Below are positions 24,326-33,741 of a DNA stretch of 42,797 bases, piece after piece (position 1 is the stretch's first letter; each line of letters starts with the position of its first letter). The translations under genes and the position numbers were made by a program. The DNA is from an uncultured Clostridium sp. (GTDB lineage Bacteria > Bacillota > Clostridia > TANB77 > CAG-508): NCBI GenBank assembly GCA_946548575.1, contig CAMNPT010000006.1:1-42797 (forward strand), written 5' to 3'. A model generated the notes under the pieces. It ran no database searches. It saw nothing but the letters and a program-made list of their open reading frames with translations, and was not told the DNA's origin.

Positions 24326-25867
24326 CTATTTATAATTGTGTATAAGCATTCCAGCTTTCACTCCACTTAGCATTGCAGAAGCGAATGGATTGCTGCTAGA
24401 ACCACTTGAACTTGAATTACTATATTGATTATTATATTTACTATACTTAGCTGAAAGCTGTAAAAATTCTTCTTCTGTTATTGCTCCGCTTGCATATAAA
24501 TTATCTAAGTAATTTCCTAATTGATTATATGTTTCATAATCTGGTACTATATATTGTTTAGTAAAATCGTCATATTCTGCAAATCTATTCTTAATTATGT
24601 CATCATATGTTGAAAAATTAGATTTTGTATTAGAACTTTTTCCATATTGTTTAGCCAATTCATATTCGTATTTCATAGTATTTTGTTTCAAACTGTTTTC
24701 ATAATTTGCTAATTCTTTTGCTTTTTGAGTATCTAATTTATTTTGTAACTGCATTCTTTGGACTTGCAACATATTATTGTAACTTGCCAATTCTTTTTCT
24801 TGTTTAGATTGTAATTCCATCTTCAATTTAGTTAATGCTATGTCGTTTGCGTGTTGTATTTCTAGTTGTTCTCTCATCTTTTGAAGTTCAAATTCTCTTT
24901 GTTCTTTAGCTTCTCTTGCTGCTCCTGATAATGTTCCAACTTTAACTCCTAATATTGTACTTGCTTCATTGTCTACATATCCCAATTCGTCTACTCTTTT
25001 CCATGCATTTTCTAGTGCTTTTTGTTGTTTATCAAAATCAAATTGTCTTTCCTTAAAGTCTCTATCTTTGGCATCTTTCCACCATTCAAATTGTTGATTG
25101 TCAAAATTCATAATTAATTGAGCTGTATCTGCAAGCTGACTTAAATATTGTACTTGTCTGTTATATGCTTTTTCTTCATATTGTGGAATTAACTCTGATA
25201 CAATCCTTGCAACTCTTTCCGCAGTAGCAGTACTGTTTAGTACTCCACTTCCAGCTAAACTTTGTAATGTACTATTAGCAGCATATTCTGATGCTAATCT
25301 TAATGACATATCTTGTGCTGGATCATATCCAAAATCCCCTGTTCTTAACTGTTCTATTTGTGTTAGCATAGAACTGATTACTCCATTTACTGTATCAGCA
25401 TATGCACTTTGGTACTGACCTTTTACAGAGTTAATATTAGTAGTTGTTGGTGTTACTATTGTTGTATTGTAACTTGTCTTCTTAACTCCACTTGGTGTAA
25501 GATTTTGATTTGCTGATTGGTTTTTGAAATTATTATAACTTTGGTATATTTGATCAAAATTAACTACATTATTATTTTGTTGTCCTTGGTAAGGTTGTGG
25601 TGTTGGGGCTGCATTTTCCACTTGTAAGTTTTGATTTGGCTGTACTGTTTGTTGTGGTTGTCCTGTTGGTGCAATTTGTGGTTGTATTTGAATAGGAATT
25701 GTAATAGGGTTAACCTGAGTTGACTGTGGTTGTATTGTTGGATTAGTTTCAACTGCTCCATTATTATTATTTTGAATTGGTTGTTGTTGTAAATTATTTA
25801 TTTGATTAAGATTAGCTTGAACATTACTTGTTGCCATGTCTGTAGTATTTGAAAATGTATCTGCCAT
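24326..25867 (-). CDS. probable ejection/internal virion protein, 513 aa
   Basis: The N-terminal ~150 residues are rich in Gln, Asn, Pro and Thr (QPQIAPTGQPQQTVQPNQN), apparently unstructured. Residues ~150-260 are helical with small residues (SLRLASEYAANSTLQSLAGS). A long coiled coil follows (REAKEQREFELQKMREQLEI, KEKELASY repeats) to about 400, and the end is Ser/Gly-rich. This resembles the helical internal or ejection proteins of short-tailed phages. It immediately precedes the giant protein gene, so the two may be packaged and ejected together. No enzymatic motif seen. Confidence 0.6.
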   Translation of the reverse strand: MADTFSNTTDMATSNVQANLNQINNLQQQPIQNNNNGAVETNPTIQPQSTQVNPITIPIQIQPQIAPTGQPQQTVQPNQNLQVENAAPTPQPYQGQQNNNVVNFDQIYQSYNNFKNQSANQNLTPSGVKKTSYNTTIVTPTTTNINSVKGQYQSAYADTVNGVISSMLTQIEQLRTGDFGYDPAQDMSLRLASEYAANSTLQSLAGSGVLNSTATAERVARIVSELIPQYEEKAYNRQVQYLSQLADTAQLIMNFDNQQFEWWKDAKDRDFKERQFDFDKQQKALENAWKRVDELGYVDNEASTILGVKVGTLSGAAREAKEQREFELQKMREQLEIQHANDIALTKLKMELQSKQEKELASYNNMLQVQRMQLQNKLDTQKAKELANYENSLKQNTMKYEYELAKQYGKSSNTKSNFSTYDDIIKNRFAEYDDFTKQYIVPDYETYNQLGNYLDNLYASGAITEEEFLQLSAKYSKYNNQYSNSSSSGSSSNPFASAMLSGVKAGMLIHNYK

Positions 25868-25894
25868 TTTTCATACTCCTTTCTGTGCATAAAC

Positions 25895-26128
25895 CTATAT
25901 ATTATATAATTGATTTAATTTGTTTTTCCAGTTTACTAAAGTTGTTTTTGGTGTATTCTGGATTTCAAATGTATTAGCCCCTATATTTTTATTTAACTCG
26001 TCTCTCCAATGCATTAATGTATTATCTACGGTTGGATATAATCTATATATTCCATTATTTAAAATATTTAGTTGTCTTGACCATTCTTTGATTGTTGCTG
26101 AATTATCTTCATATTCTCTAAATCTCAT
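25895..26128 (-). CDS. small virion-region protein, 77 aa
   Basis: Helical, with an internal likeness between TLMHWRDELNKNIGANTFEI and TLVNWKNKLNQLYNI (T-L-x-x-W-x-x-x-L-N). It overlaps the stop of the gp10-like gene by 4 bases and has only a weak ribosome site, so it is probably translated by coupling. A structural accessory role is inferred from position. Confidence 0.55.
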   Translation of the reverse strand: MRFREYEDNSATIKEWSRQLNILNNGIYRLYPTVDNTLMHWRDELNKNIGANTFEIQNTPKTTLVNWKNKLNQLYNI

Positions 26129-27660
26129 CTGTTATGTGTCCTGTCTTGCCTTTCCATACCGTAAATTTTGATTAAACCTTCTCCATATATTTCAAAAGTA
26201 TAACTATTAACGTTCTGCATATAATTAGGTATTAATATGCACTCTGTTAAATTAGTTCCTTGTTTTAGAACGTTTTCCTTAGCTGTTATTTTATTGTCAT
26301 CTGTTGTTATTCTTAAATTTGCCGTTCCCCTTAAATCATAATTAATCCATATTGCAGATAATGATTTTCTTTTACTTAGAACTCCATTTTTAAACTCTTT
26401 TGTTTTTATGTAAAATGGTATGTCGTGATTTTCTGTAATTCCATCTATTCCTACAAATTCCTCTTTACCATATGTTTTAATATATTCTAATCCATCTTTA
26501 CGTCCACCTGTTATTTCGTATATTACTCCATTTTGTGTTAATCCATATATAGGATTTGGCGTTTGTGAGAAGTTTAAATCTGAATAAGAATCACAAATCA
26601 TTGTATATATATCTTGGTCTTCTTCCCTTACTGTTTCCTTTGTCCATTTTCTTAATCTTTGGTCAAATATTAAAAAGTACTCATAATCATAAAACCAGAA
26701 ATATATCTTATCTTCACTAGCTGCAACACTTACATCTTTAGCTTCGTTTATTGTTATCCCATCAATAAATTCTTTTATTCCGCCTGTTATTCCATTATTA
26801 CTTGTTGGCTTCTCAATATTGCGTATTGATGATCCATCATATTCATAAATACTTCTACCAAATAGCCAATATAATAATGAATTATGTACTTTTATTGTTT
26901 GTTGATCATAGCAGCCTATATCGTTATCTAATGATACACAAGTATATGAATCTGCTTGTCCAGATATTACGTTTGAACCATAATATAAATGCATATTCTT
27001 TTCACTAAATACTATTAATTTATCATCAAATGACACTAGACCTGTTATTTGATTACAGTTAGGAACTCTGTCTTGTCTTGAATTATCTGGTGTTGTCCAA
27101 TCCATTGGATTTTGTAATGCTGAAAAATATAACATATTTCCTTTACTTGCTATCATTCTGTTTTTGTGGTAGCACATATGCTCAAACACTATTGGCTGTT
27201 GGTCATCATCTAATGGTAATGGAACTATTTGTGGTGTATCTACAGAAGATAATGGAAGCTTAAATCTTGTTGGCACTATTCCATCTCCATATAAGACCAT
27301 ATATTCATTATTACCGTCTGCATAATATACATGACTGAATTTATCGCCAGTTATACCGCTTGCAATAACTGATCCGTCCATATCTTTAAGCTTTTCATCT
27401 TGTATATAAAATAAATATTTAACTCCTGCAACGTTGAAATACTTTGGTGGTATCCCTCTTGATCCAGGATTTTTTCTTACTGTTCTTCCTATTTTAGTCG
27501 TTAATGCAGGGTAAAAGTCTAAGCAAAAGTTTTTCATATCTTGACATTCATCATCTTGCAAGTTTTGTGCTGGGTAAATATTGTTAATTCCTCCAGCTAA
27601 GTAATTTATTTGATTATTACTTTTAGTGTGTATAGTTTCTAAATAAGGATTTTGCCACAT
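26125..27660 (-). CDS. P22 gp10-like tail hub/stabilisation protein
   Basis: The start region INYLAGGINNIYPAQNLQDD, then ECQDMKNFCLDFYPALTTKIGR is the conserved opening of beta-propeller-type phage tail stabilisation proteins (x-GGI...P..L.d.E....N......G....R.G). The middle has propeller-like strands (YLFYIQDEKL, EYMVLYGDG, KLIVFSEKNMHLYYG, LLYWLFGRSIYEYDG). It follows the gp4-like connector gene by a few bases. In P22, gp10 binds gp4 and closes the portal channel. Length is 511 residues. Confidence 0.65.
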   Translation of the reverse strand: MWQNPYLETIHTKSNNQINYLAGGINNIYPAQNLQDDECQDMKNFCLDFYPALTTKIGRTVRKNPGSRGIPPKYFNVAGVKYLFYIQDEKLKDMDGSVIASGITGDKFSHVYYADGNNEYMVLYGDGIVPTRFKLPLSSVDTPQIVPLPLDDDQQPIVFEHMCYHKNRMIASKGNMLYFSALQNPMDWTTPDNSRQDRVPNCNQITGLVSFDDKLIVFSEKNMHLYYGSNVISGQADSYTCVSLDNDIGCYDQQTIKVHNSLLYWLFGRSIYEYDGSSIRNIEKPTSNNGITGGIKEFIDGITINEAKDVSVAASEDKIYFWFYDYEYFLIFDQRLRKWTKETVREEDQDIYTMICDSYSDLNFSQTPNPIYGLTQNGVIYEITGGRKDGLEYIKTYGKEEFVGIDGITENHDIPFYIKTKEFKNGVLSKRKSLSAIWINYDLRGTANLRITTDDNKITAKENVLKQGTNLTECILIPNYMQNVNSYTFEIYGEGLIKIYGMERQDRTHNR

Positions 27661-27663
27661 CTT

Positions 27664-28320
27664 TTATCCCCTCCTCTTTTTTATGTTTACTTTAACATCT
27701 CGTATTAGAGGATATCTTTGTTGCTGCTCGTTTTTGTTTTCATTCGCCCTTACTACTAAATTGTTGTATAAAAGTGTATATTGATTAGAAAGCTCTGTAT
27801 CTGGATTATGTCCTGACATTGCTATAATAGACATAACATTGTACTTAACTAAATCTATAAAATTATCGTCTAATTCTATGTAATCTTCTCTTTTTGTTAC
27901 CATTTTTGGTTTCTTTCTGTAATATATATCTACTTTTCTTACATCTTTTGGTACAGGATATATTCCTATTGCTCCATCTCTTCCATCATAATATCCTGGT
28001 TTTGTCATATTATCATCTGGTAAATATGATTTTAATGCTGAGAATGTTCCCCAATTGTATGGATTGGCTTGATCTCTCGCTTTGTCAGATATTGTTACAC
28101 TATCAATCATATCTATACTACAATCTATAGGTAGTGTATATAATTCGTTATTGGCTCTAGTTGTGAATGAATACTCATCTTGAATTGCTAAATCTTTATA
28201 TATCTTTTTCATTGTTTCGTTGATCCATATAAAAAGTGTATCATCTATATATTCATGTGGTAATCTTGTTTGTATATCATCTAATACTTGCCCTACTGTT
28301 GTCCTACTTACTATTGCCAT
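27664..28320 (-). CDS. P22 gp4-like head-tail connector
   Basis: Helix-rich N-terminus with a propensity typical of phage adaptor proteins (VGQVLDDIQTRLPHEYIDDT ... FIWINETMKKIYKDLA), then beta segments ELYTLPIDCSIDMIDSVTIS and IDIYYRKKPKMV. The pattern 'D...I...N.....I...l......YtLP.D...i..v' is common to tail accessory factor gp4-type and related phage connector proteins. It lies next to the gp10-like gene as expected. Length is 218 residues. Confidence 0.6.
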   Translation of the reverse strand: MAIVSRTTVGQVLDDIQTRLPHEYIDDTLFIWINETMKKIYKDLAIQDEYSFTTRANNELYTLPIDCSIDMIDSVTISDKARDQANPYNWGTFSALKSYLPDDNMTKPGYYDGRDGAIGIYPVPKDVRKVDIYYRKKPKMVTKREDYIELDDNFIDLVKYNVMSIIAMSGHNPDTELSNQYTLLYNNLVVRANENKNEQQQRYPLIRDVKVNIKKRRG

Positions 28321-28335
28321 ATTGTTGCCTCCTTT

Positions 28336-28866
28336 CTATTTGGCTCTAATCATATATTTTATTCCAGCTGTTCCTGTACTTAATGTTGGAATTGTAAATG
28401 TTTCTGGATATTCATCTGGAATATTTTCTGTTATACTTTCATATAATGCCATATAATCAGCTGTATTTACTGTTTGTCCATTACATTCTAAATAATTCTC
28501 TGGTATCTCTACAGAAGCGGTTAATATTATTCCTCCTATTGGCGTTATTGCTCCTGTTGTTGCTTGTGCTTCATTCCATAAATCTGGAAATTGTCTTATT
28601 TCTATATCTTTAATGTATGCATCTGTATTATTTCCAACAAATATTACTTCGTTTGCTCTAAATAATTGTTGTGAATAATAATAATTACCTTTTGGAACAT
28701 ATACATATTTAGCTCCTACATCTATTGCATCATATATTGCTTGTTGTATTTTTAATCTATTATCTGTATACCCATCGCCTATTGCTCCATATGCTTGTAA
28801 TGGCACAATACCAAACGTATAGAAAAATAGATCTTTAAGTTCGTCCATTTTCAATTCATTTATCAT
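28336..28866 (-). CDS. short tail-fibre/collar protein, 176 aa
   Basis: Residues ~20-60 carry the pectate-lyase-like opening seen on phage tail spikes (QAYGAIGDGYTDNRLKIQQA ... VPKGNYYYSQQ), but no long beta-helix follows. The C-terminal half is a tail-collar-like domain (GAITPIGGIILTASVEIPEN, then YLECNGQTVNTADYMALYES ... PTFTIP-like end). This is a shortened spike-plus-collar protein. It is adjacent to the large fibre gene, suggesting a two-part adhesion apparatus. Confidence 0.65.
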   Translation of the reverse strand: MINELKMDELKDLFFYTFGIVPLQAYGAIGDGYTDNRLKIQQAIYDAIDVGAKYVYVPKGNYYYSQQLFRANEVIFVGNNTDAYIKDIEIRQFPDLWNEAQATTGAITPIGGIILTASVEIPENYLECNGQTVNTADYMALYESITENIPDEYPETFTIPTLSTGTAGIKYMIRAK

Positions 28867-28882
28867 TTTCTTTTCCTCCTAT

Positions 28883-31315
28883 CTATGTTCTAGTTCCGAC
28901 TTCTGGATATCCTTGCCAACCAATGAATGTTTTTCCTGCAGCTACATCTGGTTGTCCTGCAGTTAATGCATGCTCTTGGAATCTATGATAATAAGCTCCT
29001 TTATACTTAATACCAATTACGTCTGATTCATTATTTCCGTCTATTGATATTGCATATTTTTGAGTTGTAGCATTAGAAATGCCGTTTTTACCAGCCATCG
29101 CTATTATTCGTGATGTATTCAAGTTATATTGCATAAAATAATATCCCCAAAATGATGATCCATTACTCATATAATTAGTATTATCATAAGCAAAATTGTA
29201 TAGTTCATCACTTATATTAATTAAATCGTTTTCTTGTGCATTTTCAATATCTTGCATATCATATGATATTATTCTTGGATAATATACTGAATCTCCACTA
29301 GCTGTCCTTTTTACAGACATCATACAATTAATTTTTTCCCCATCTAATGTTACTAAAGATGGACTATAATATGGTATAATTACATGACTTGTAAATAATT
29401 CTAATTCTACAATTTTTTCTCTTGTTGATATTAAATTAATGCTGTCATTATAAGTAAGGTTACCTATAATTAGATATGATTTTTCACTACCATTACCTTC
29501 ATATGTAAACAACCCAATTATTTTATTAGTTCCAGGAATCATGCAGTAAGAAACACCATTTGCTGACATTGAGCTTGGTTTTGGTACGCCTCCTCCTATA
29601 GCCAAAAAATCGCCATTATTATCAAATAGCATTACATCGCCTGTTGCAGTATTACATACATAATTTCCATCTGCAGAAAATTTAGTATAAATTCTTCCAA
29701 AACTAGCAAAACTCATTGGTATAGAAGTTGTATTAACTATTGCAGTTAATGTTCCACCAACTTCAACTAATCTTACTCTATATAATGTATGACTATATCC
29801 AGAAGATGTACTATAATTAGTATTAGCCATTAAATAAAATTCATTTGGTCTGTAAGAACCTATAATATGAATACCATAATTTTGAATTGTATATGTAAAA
29901 TCATTAATAATACTTGTTTGGTTAGAATACATATAACCAATAACTCCATTCTCACGTAAATTATATGTATAAAAATGTAGTATTGATGTATCAGTTGTGT
30001 ATGCTCCATTAGTGTGTTCTTGTATCAAAAGCAAGCATTTAGAACTATCATTGCCATATCCTGGTGCTCCAAAACATAAATCAATAGCACTTACTGTTGT
30101 ATTAGCATCAATACTTAATTCAGCTTTGCTGTATCTATATTTCTTAAATACTATATTACCTTGTTGATTTTCTGTTTCTAATCTAATCATTCCGCTATCA
30201 TCTAATGGAAAGCTTTCAATTGCCCAATTAGTTGAACTACCTGCATTATTGTCAAATACAACTGCTCTTACCATATAATCTAAGTTTGGACTTATCGCCA
30301 TATTGTATACTTGAACAACATCATTATCTTTATAATTAAGATTATAATCAACATATCCGCCATCTTTAATTGTTGCATATACTTCTTCTACATTTGGATC
30401 TCCAGCTTCTCCTACAACATATCTACCGCCAACATAAGCAGATTTTCCTAATGCTATATCATTTGCATTTGCTGTTGCATGTGCTGTGTTAGTTCCATAT
30501 GTTGGATATCCAAATTCTCCGTCTGGAACATAAGTTCCATAACGTTTATATCCATTTGCATAAGCTGTTTTTCCTAATAATATATCTTCTTCCGTAGCTG
30601 TTGCATCAGACGTATCTATACCTGATTCTATTAATCCTATATTATTAGCCATTGTATTAAATGTAGCATCACTAGCCGTTGGTACTCCTTTGCCAGTAAT
30701 GGCGGCTGCGACATTTCTTTTTCCATTACTGACAGATGTAAAAAGTTCTTCTTGCTGTGCTTGTAATGTTGCTACATCTCCCCCTAATTCTGATACATTT
30801 CGACTAATTGAAGTATCGGCAGCTTCTCTTGTATTAGCTTCTTGTGTTATCTGAGCTTGTAATCTATTAATATTTTGGTTAATACTTGATATATTAGAAT
30901 TAATAGCATTAATTTCATTATTTGTTTGTTGTTGATTTTCGTTTACATCTGCTACAACTTCATCTATTCTATTATCTATTTGAGTATCTAAATTAGATAT
31001 ATCATTATTTATTTTTTGAGTTAATTTTTGATCTAATGCATTTACATCTGTCTTTTTTGCAAAACTTGAAAAATCTTGATTTTCTATCATTGTATCAGTA
31101 TAATTTTTAGATTGTTGCAACTTTTCTGCATTTTGGCTATCTATGTATTGTTTTTGTAACTCTTCTTTTGCTCCATGATAGTCTTGTACATATTTCTCTG
31201 TTGCAAATTCTTGGGCTGGTATTCCGCCTAAATGCATTGCATCATTTGCTATATTTGAATCTGGCTTTCCACCACTTGTATTGTATTTACTTATTTCTTC
31301 ACTTGATTTTGCCAT
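28883..31315 (-). CDS. tail fibre / receptor-binding protein, 810 aa
   Basis: Start MAKSSEEISKYNTSGGKPDS is set by GGAGACAAAA before it. Residues ~60-190 are coiled coil (QKLTQKINNDISNLDTQIDN; NINRLQAQITQEANTREA). Two or more copies of the fibre motif 'A-T-A-x-D-I-x-x-G-K-x-A-Y-x-x-G' follow (DATATEEDILLGKTAYANGY and ATANANDIALGKSAYVGG), and a shorter one lies at the C-terminus (DVAAGKTFIGWQG). The C-terminal ~450 residues are beta-rich, likely a propeller-type receptor domain. It sits between coat and short-fibre genes. Confidence 0.8.
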   Translation of the reverse strand: MAKSSEEISKYNTSGGKPDSNIANDAMHLGGIPAQEFATEKYVQDYHGAKEELQKQYIDSQNAEKLQQSKNYTDTMIENQDFSSFAKKTDVNALDQKLTQKINNDISNLDTQIDNRIDEVVADVNENQQQTNNEINAINSNISSINQNINRLQAQITQEANTREAADTSISRNVSELGGDVATLQAQQEELFTSVSNGKRNVAAAITGKGVPTASDATFNTMANNIGLIESGIDTSDATATEEDILLGKTAYANGYKRYGTYVPDGEFGYPTYGTNTAHATANANDIALGKSAYVGGRYVVGEAGDPNVEEVYATIKDGGYVDYNLNYKDNDVVQVYNMAISPNLDYMVRAVVFDNNAGSSTNWAIESFPLDDSGMIRLETENQQGNIVFKKYRYSKAELSIDANTTVSAIDLCFGAPGYGNDSSKCLLLIQEHTNGAYTTDTSILHFYTYNLRENGVIGYMYSNQTSIINDFTYTIQNYGIHIIGSYRPNEFYLMANTNYSTSSGYSHTLYRVRLVEVGGTLTAIVNTTSIPMSFASFGRIYTKFSADGNYVCNTATGDVMLFDNNGDFLAIGGGVPKPSSMSANGVSYCMIPGTNKIIGLFTYEGNGSEKSYLIIGNLTYNDSINLISTREKIVELELFTSHVIIPYYSPSLVTLDGEKINCMMSVKRTASGDSVYYPRIISYDMQDIENAQENDLINISDELYNFAYDNTNYMSNGSSFWGYYFMQYNLNTSRIIAMAGKNGISNATTQKYAISIDGNNESDVIGIKYKGAYYHRFQEHALTAGQPDVAAGKTFIGWQGYPEVGTRT

Positions 31316-31341
31316 TTTTTGTCTCCTTTCATTTAAAAATA

Positions 31342-31367
31342 AGGGAGACAATTAGTTTTGTCTCCCT
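31342..31367 (-). terminator. hairpin between coat and fibre genes
   Basis: Perfect 10-bp stem AGGGAGACAA/TTGTCTCCCT with a 6-base loop; on the minus strand it is followed by TTATTTTTAAA. It lies just after the coat gene stop and before the fibre ribosome site, where a partial terminator would keep coat mRNA in excess. Confidence 0.7.
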
Positions 31368-31374
31368 ATATTGC

Positions 31375-32391
31375 TTAATTTCCACCATTATTTTCTGTAT
31401 CTGTAGTATCATTTGTAGTATTTGTGTCGTCTGTATTTGTAGTATTAGATGGAACTACAATTGGTGCATTAATACCTTTAGATCCAACTAATCCTCTCCA
31501 ATCACAGTAACCTGTGTCGAATCTTGTATATCCATACATATTGTAATCCATTTTTCTTTCTAATTGTTTAGATCCAAATATTGGCTCTTCTCTTCTTAAG
31601 AATAATAGATTATCAATAGTTGTATCTTGAATAAACCATGGTTTCATTGCTCCTGTTGGATCATCTAAATAATCCCATACAACTATATCTAAGTTTGGAA
31701 CTGTATTAACATCATTGTTATTTGTTCCTGATTGTAATATAGAATGTACGATTGCTTTTGCAGCAAATTCTAATTCTGGGCAAATAACTAATTGTGTTGC
31801 TCTTGTTGCGATTGGTATTCCAGCTTCATCTTTTTGAGTTCTCATTAATTTTAATGCAGCTTTTAAGCTTTCATCGCTTAATGCTCCTTCAATTAAGTTT
31901 GAAACTACTCTTGTTGAGTTAATTAATGGGTGGTCTGTAGCAAATAATGCTTTTCCATCATATCCTACATTTGTAAAACCGTTTAATAATACGTTAGCTG
32001 TATCTGTTTCTTCTGTAGCTCTTAGAGATCTACCTAAACCTTTAGCAGATCCACCTTTTCCTATACCTTTCATTACGTTGTATAAATCGTCTTGTACTAA
32101 TTCCCATGTTAGATCATAAGATTTGTCAAATCTTCTTGCTTCGAATGAAGCTACTTGTCCTTGATCAAATCTGTCTTGATTAAATTCGTTTCCTTCTTGA
32201 TTTTCTTGCCATAATCCAAAAGCTCCTAAATGTGGGTAGCTTTGTGATTTAGCATTCATTTTTTCTACTTTGAATATTCTTTTATATTGCATTGGTCTTT
32301 CGTTATATGAATCAAAGAATACTTTTTTGTGAATTGGTGTTAATAATTCAGCAAAATTATCTCTTGTCATTACTGTACTTGTTGTTGGCAT
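31375..32391 (-). CDS. major capsid protein, Mu gpT-like (HK97 fold)
   Basis: The sequence follows the Mu gpT-like major head family: an N-terminal VMTRDNFAELLTPIHKKVFF, central FDKSYDLTWELVQDDLYNVM, FATDHPLINS, TQLVICPELEFAAKAIVHSI and a C-terminal DYNMYGYTRFDTGYCDWRG. The last ~28 residues are a Thr/Asn/Asp-rich tail made of near-repeats (TNTDDTNTTNDTTD). The scaffold gene lies directly upstream. Length is 338 residues. ATAAGGAGTGATT gives a strong start. Confidence 0.88.
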   Translation of the reverse strand: MPTTSTVMTRDNFAELLTPIHKKVFFDSYNERPMQYKRIFKVEKMNAKSQSYPHLGAFGLWQENQEGNEFNQDRFDQGQVASFEARRFDKSYDLTWELVQDDLYNVMKGIGKGGSAKGLGRSLRATEETDTANVLLNGFTNVGYDGKALFATDHPLINSTRVVSNLIEGALSDESLKAALKLMRTQKDEAGIPIATRATQLVICPELEFAAKAIVHSILQSGTNNNDVNTVPNLDIVVWDYLDDPTGAMKPWFIQDTTIDNLLFLRREEPIFGSKQLERKMDYNMYGYTRFDTGYCDWRGLVGSKGINAPIVVPSNTTNTDDTNTTNDTTDTENNGGN

Positions 32392-32453
32392 ATTAAATCA
32401 CTCCTTATATTTTTATTTTTTATTTGTGCAAATATAAGAAATGAAATTAGCAC

Positions 32454-33254
32454 TTATTTTTTCTTACTTGTATACTTCTGATAATCTTTAACATTGTCAA
32501 TACTACGCATAGCAGCATATTCCTCTGGTGTCATTCCAGCCATTGAAGCAATTGCTTTTTCTTCAGCACTTAATTGTACTTTTGGTTTTGTATTTACACT
32601 TACTCCAGCATTGCTGTTGACATTTCCTAAAATATTTTTTCTGGCTTGATTATTTTGCATCTTAGCCTCTACTTTACGTTCTATTTCAGATTTGGTATTG
32701 TGTGTTTTAGATTTATCATATGTAACTGCATAATAGCTTTGCTCAATAGTTAAGCCTTTGTCTACCAATTCCTTAATCTCGTCGGCATAGTCTATTATGT
32801 CATCAAAACCTTCTTCTTTACTTTTTTGATTTAAAGAACTTTGGAATTTGACATCTGCTAACTCCTTGGCTAGATCAGAATTTGTTGTCTGCTTTTTGTC
32901 TATCGCTGCAGCAATAGTCTTAGCAACACTTTCATCAATTCCATTTTCTATTAGTTCTTCTTCTGTTGTCTTACTTGGAACTTTGTTTGCTTCCTCTAAT
33001 GCTTTCAATCTTGCTTCAAAGCTTTTATTTTCCTTTTCTGCAATCTTTCTAGCTTTTCTTTCAGCATTCAAAGCTCTTTTAAGACTTTCTTTTTCTTCGT
33101 CTATTTCGCTAGCAGAGTTATCTGTTGCCTGAGTTTCTGTATCTTGTTCTGTTTCTGTTTCCTCTTCAACTTCTTCCTCTACTCCAGGTAAAACGATTCC
33201 CTCTTGTTCTAAATCGCCTGTTTCTAGTACGATTCCCTCTTGTTCTTTTTCCAT
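32454..33254 (-). CDS. capsid scaffold protein
   Basis: Acidic N-terminus (VEEEVEEETETEQDTETQ), then a coiled coil at about 50-95 (ESLKRALNAERKARKIAEKE), helical middle and a basic C-terminal end with GMTPEEYAAMRSIDNVKDYQ, a pattern usual for phage scaffolds whose basic C-terminus binds the coat protein. It lies directly before the coat gene. The N-terminus contains a short duplicated phrase (EQEGIVLETGDL / EQEGIVLPGVEE). Length is 266 residues. Confidence 0.82.
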   Translation of the reverse strand: MEKEQEGIVLETGDLEQEGIVLPGVEEEVEEETETEQDTETQATDNSASEIDEEKESLKRALNAERKARKIAEKENKSFEARLKALEEANKVPSKTTEEELIENGIDESVAKTIAAAIDKKQTTNSDLAKELADVKFQSSLNQKSKEEGFDDIIDYADEIKELVDKGLTIEQSYYAVTYDKSKTHNTKSEIERKVEAKMQNNQARKNILGNVNSNAGVSVNTKPKVQLSAEEKAIASMAGMTPEEYAAMRSIDNVKDYQKYTSKKK

Positions 33255-33269
33255 GATGTCTCCTTTCCC

Positions 33270-33325
33270 ATTTTTAGCCAGGTTTTGTCCTCTAATGATT
33301 TTTAGCCAGGTTTACTCCTCTAATT
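33270..33325. repeat. tandem 28-bp repeat between zinc-finger and scaffold genes
   Basis: Two adjacent 28-base units starting ATTTTTAGCCAGGTTT and ending TCCTCTAAT, with three differences, fill about half of the 100-base gap. Read on the minus strand each contains AGAGGA...AACCTGGCTAAAAAT, upstream of the scaffold start. Could be a duplicated leader or a binding site. Confidence 0.8.
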
Positions 33326-33354
33326 TATTTTATCTACAATAGTAGAAATTAACA

Positions 33355-33738
33355 TTAATTATTGTTATGTGTTCTCATGTGAGCATTAAGTCCTGATTTG
33401 TTTTTACAAACTTTTCCGCATATAGGACATATAAGTTCATTACTTGTATTATTTTCTGTCTTATTTTCGATTGTCGTTTGTTTTGGTACACTTAAACTTT
33501 TTTGTAATTCTTCTTTTACTGCTATTCCTATAATTTCCCATGTTTGTCCTTTTTGTTTTAATAATAGAACTGTTTCTTTTCCGCATTTAGGACATTTTAT
33601 AACTGAACAAGTCTTTACAGTATTTGAATAAAATCTATGATTAGTTATGTTTTCTAATTTATTAATTTCGTGAATATCAAATTGATGATTGCATTCACAT
33701 TTTGTTGTATCTTTAACTATATATTTAGATATATCCAT
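33355..33738 (-). CDS. C2H2 zinc-finger protein between portal and scaffold
   Basis: The C-terminal 24 residues are a classical C2H2 finger: CPICGKVCKNKSGLNAHMRT followed by H, with C104, C107, H120 and H124. A second zinc site is likely from C14/C16 and C49/C52 (CECNH and CPKCGKE). A basic/low-complexity linker separates them. Its location among head genes suggests a role in packaging, head assembly or late gene control. Bacterial and phage C2H2 fingers are known but uncommon. Length is 127 residues. Confidence 0.75.
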   Translation of the reverse strand: MDISKYIVKDTTKCECNHQFDIHEINKLENITNHRFYSNTVKTCSVIKCPKCGKETVLLLKQKGQTWEIIGIAVKEELQKSLSVPKQTTIENKTENNTSNELICPICGKVCKNKSGLNAHMRTHNNN

Positions 33739-33741
33739 TTT

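Noticed and set aside
25564..25761. Minus-strand 65-aa frame overlapping the 513-aa virion gene
   Set aside because: It is an alternate reading of the Gln/Asn-rich repeats with no start signal.
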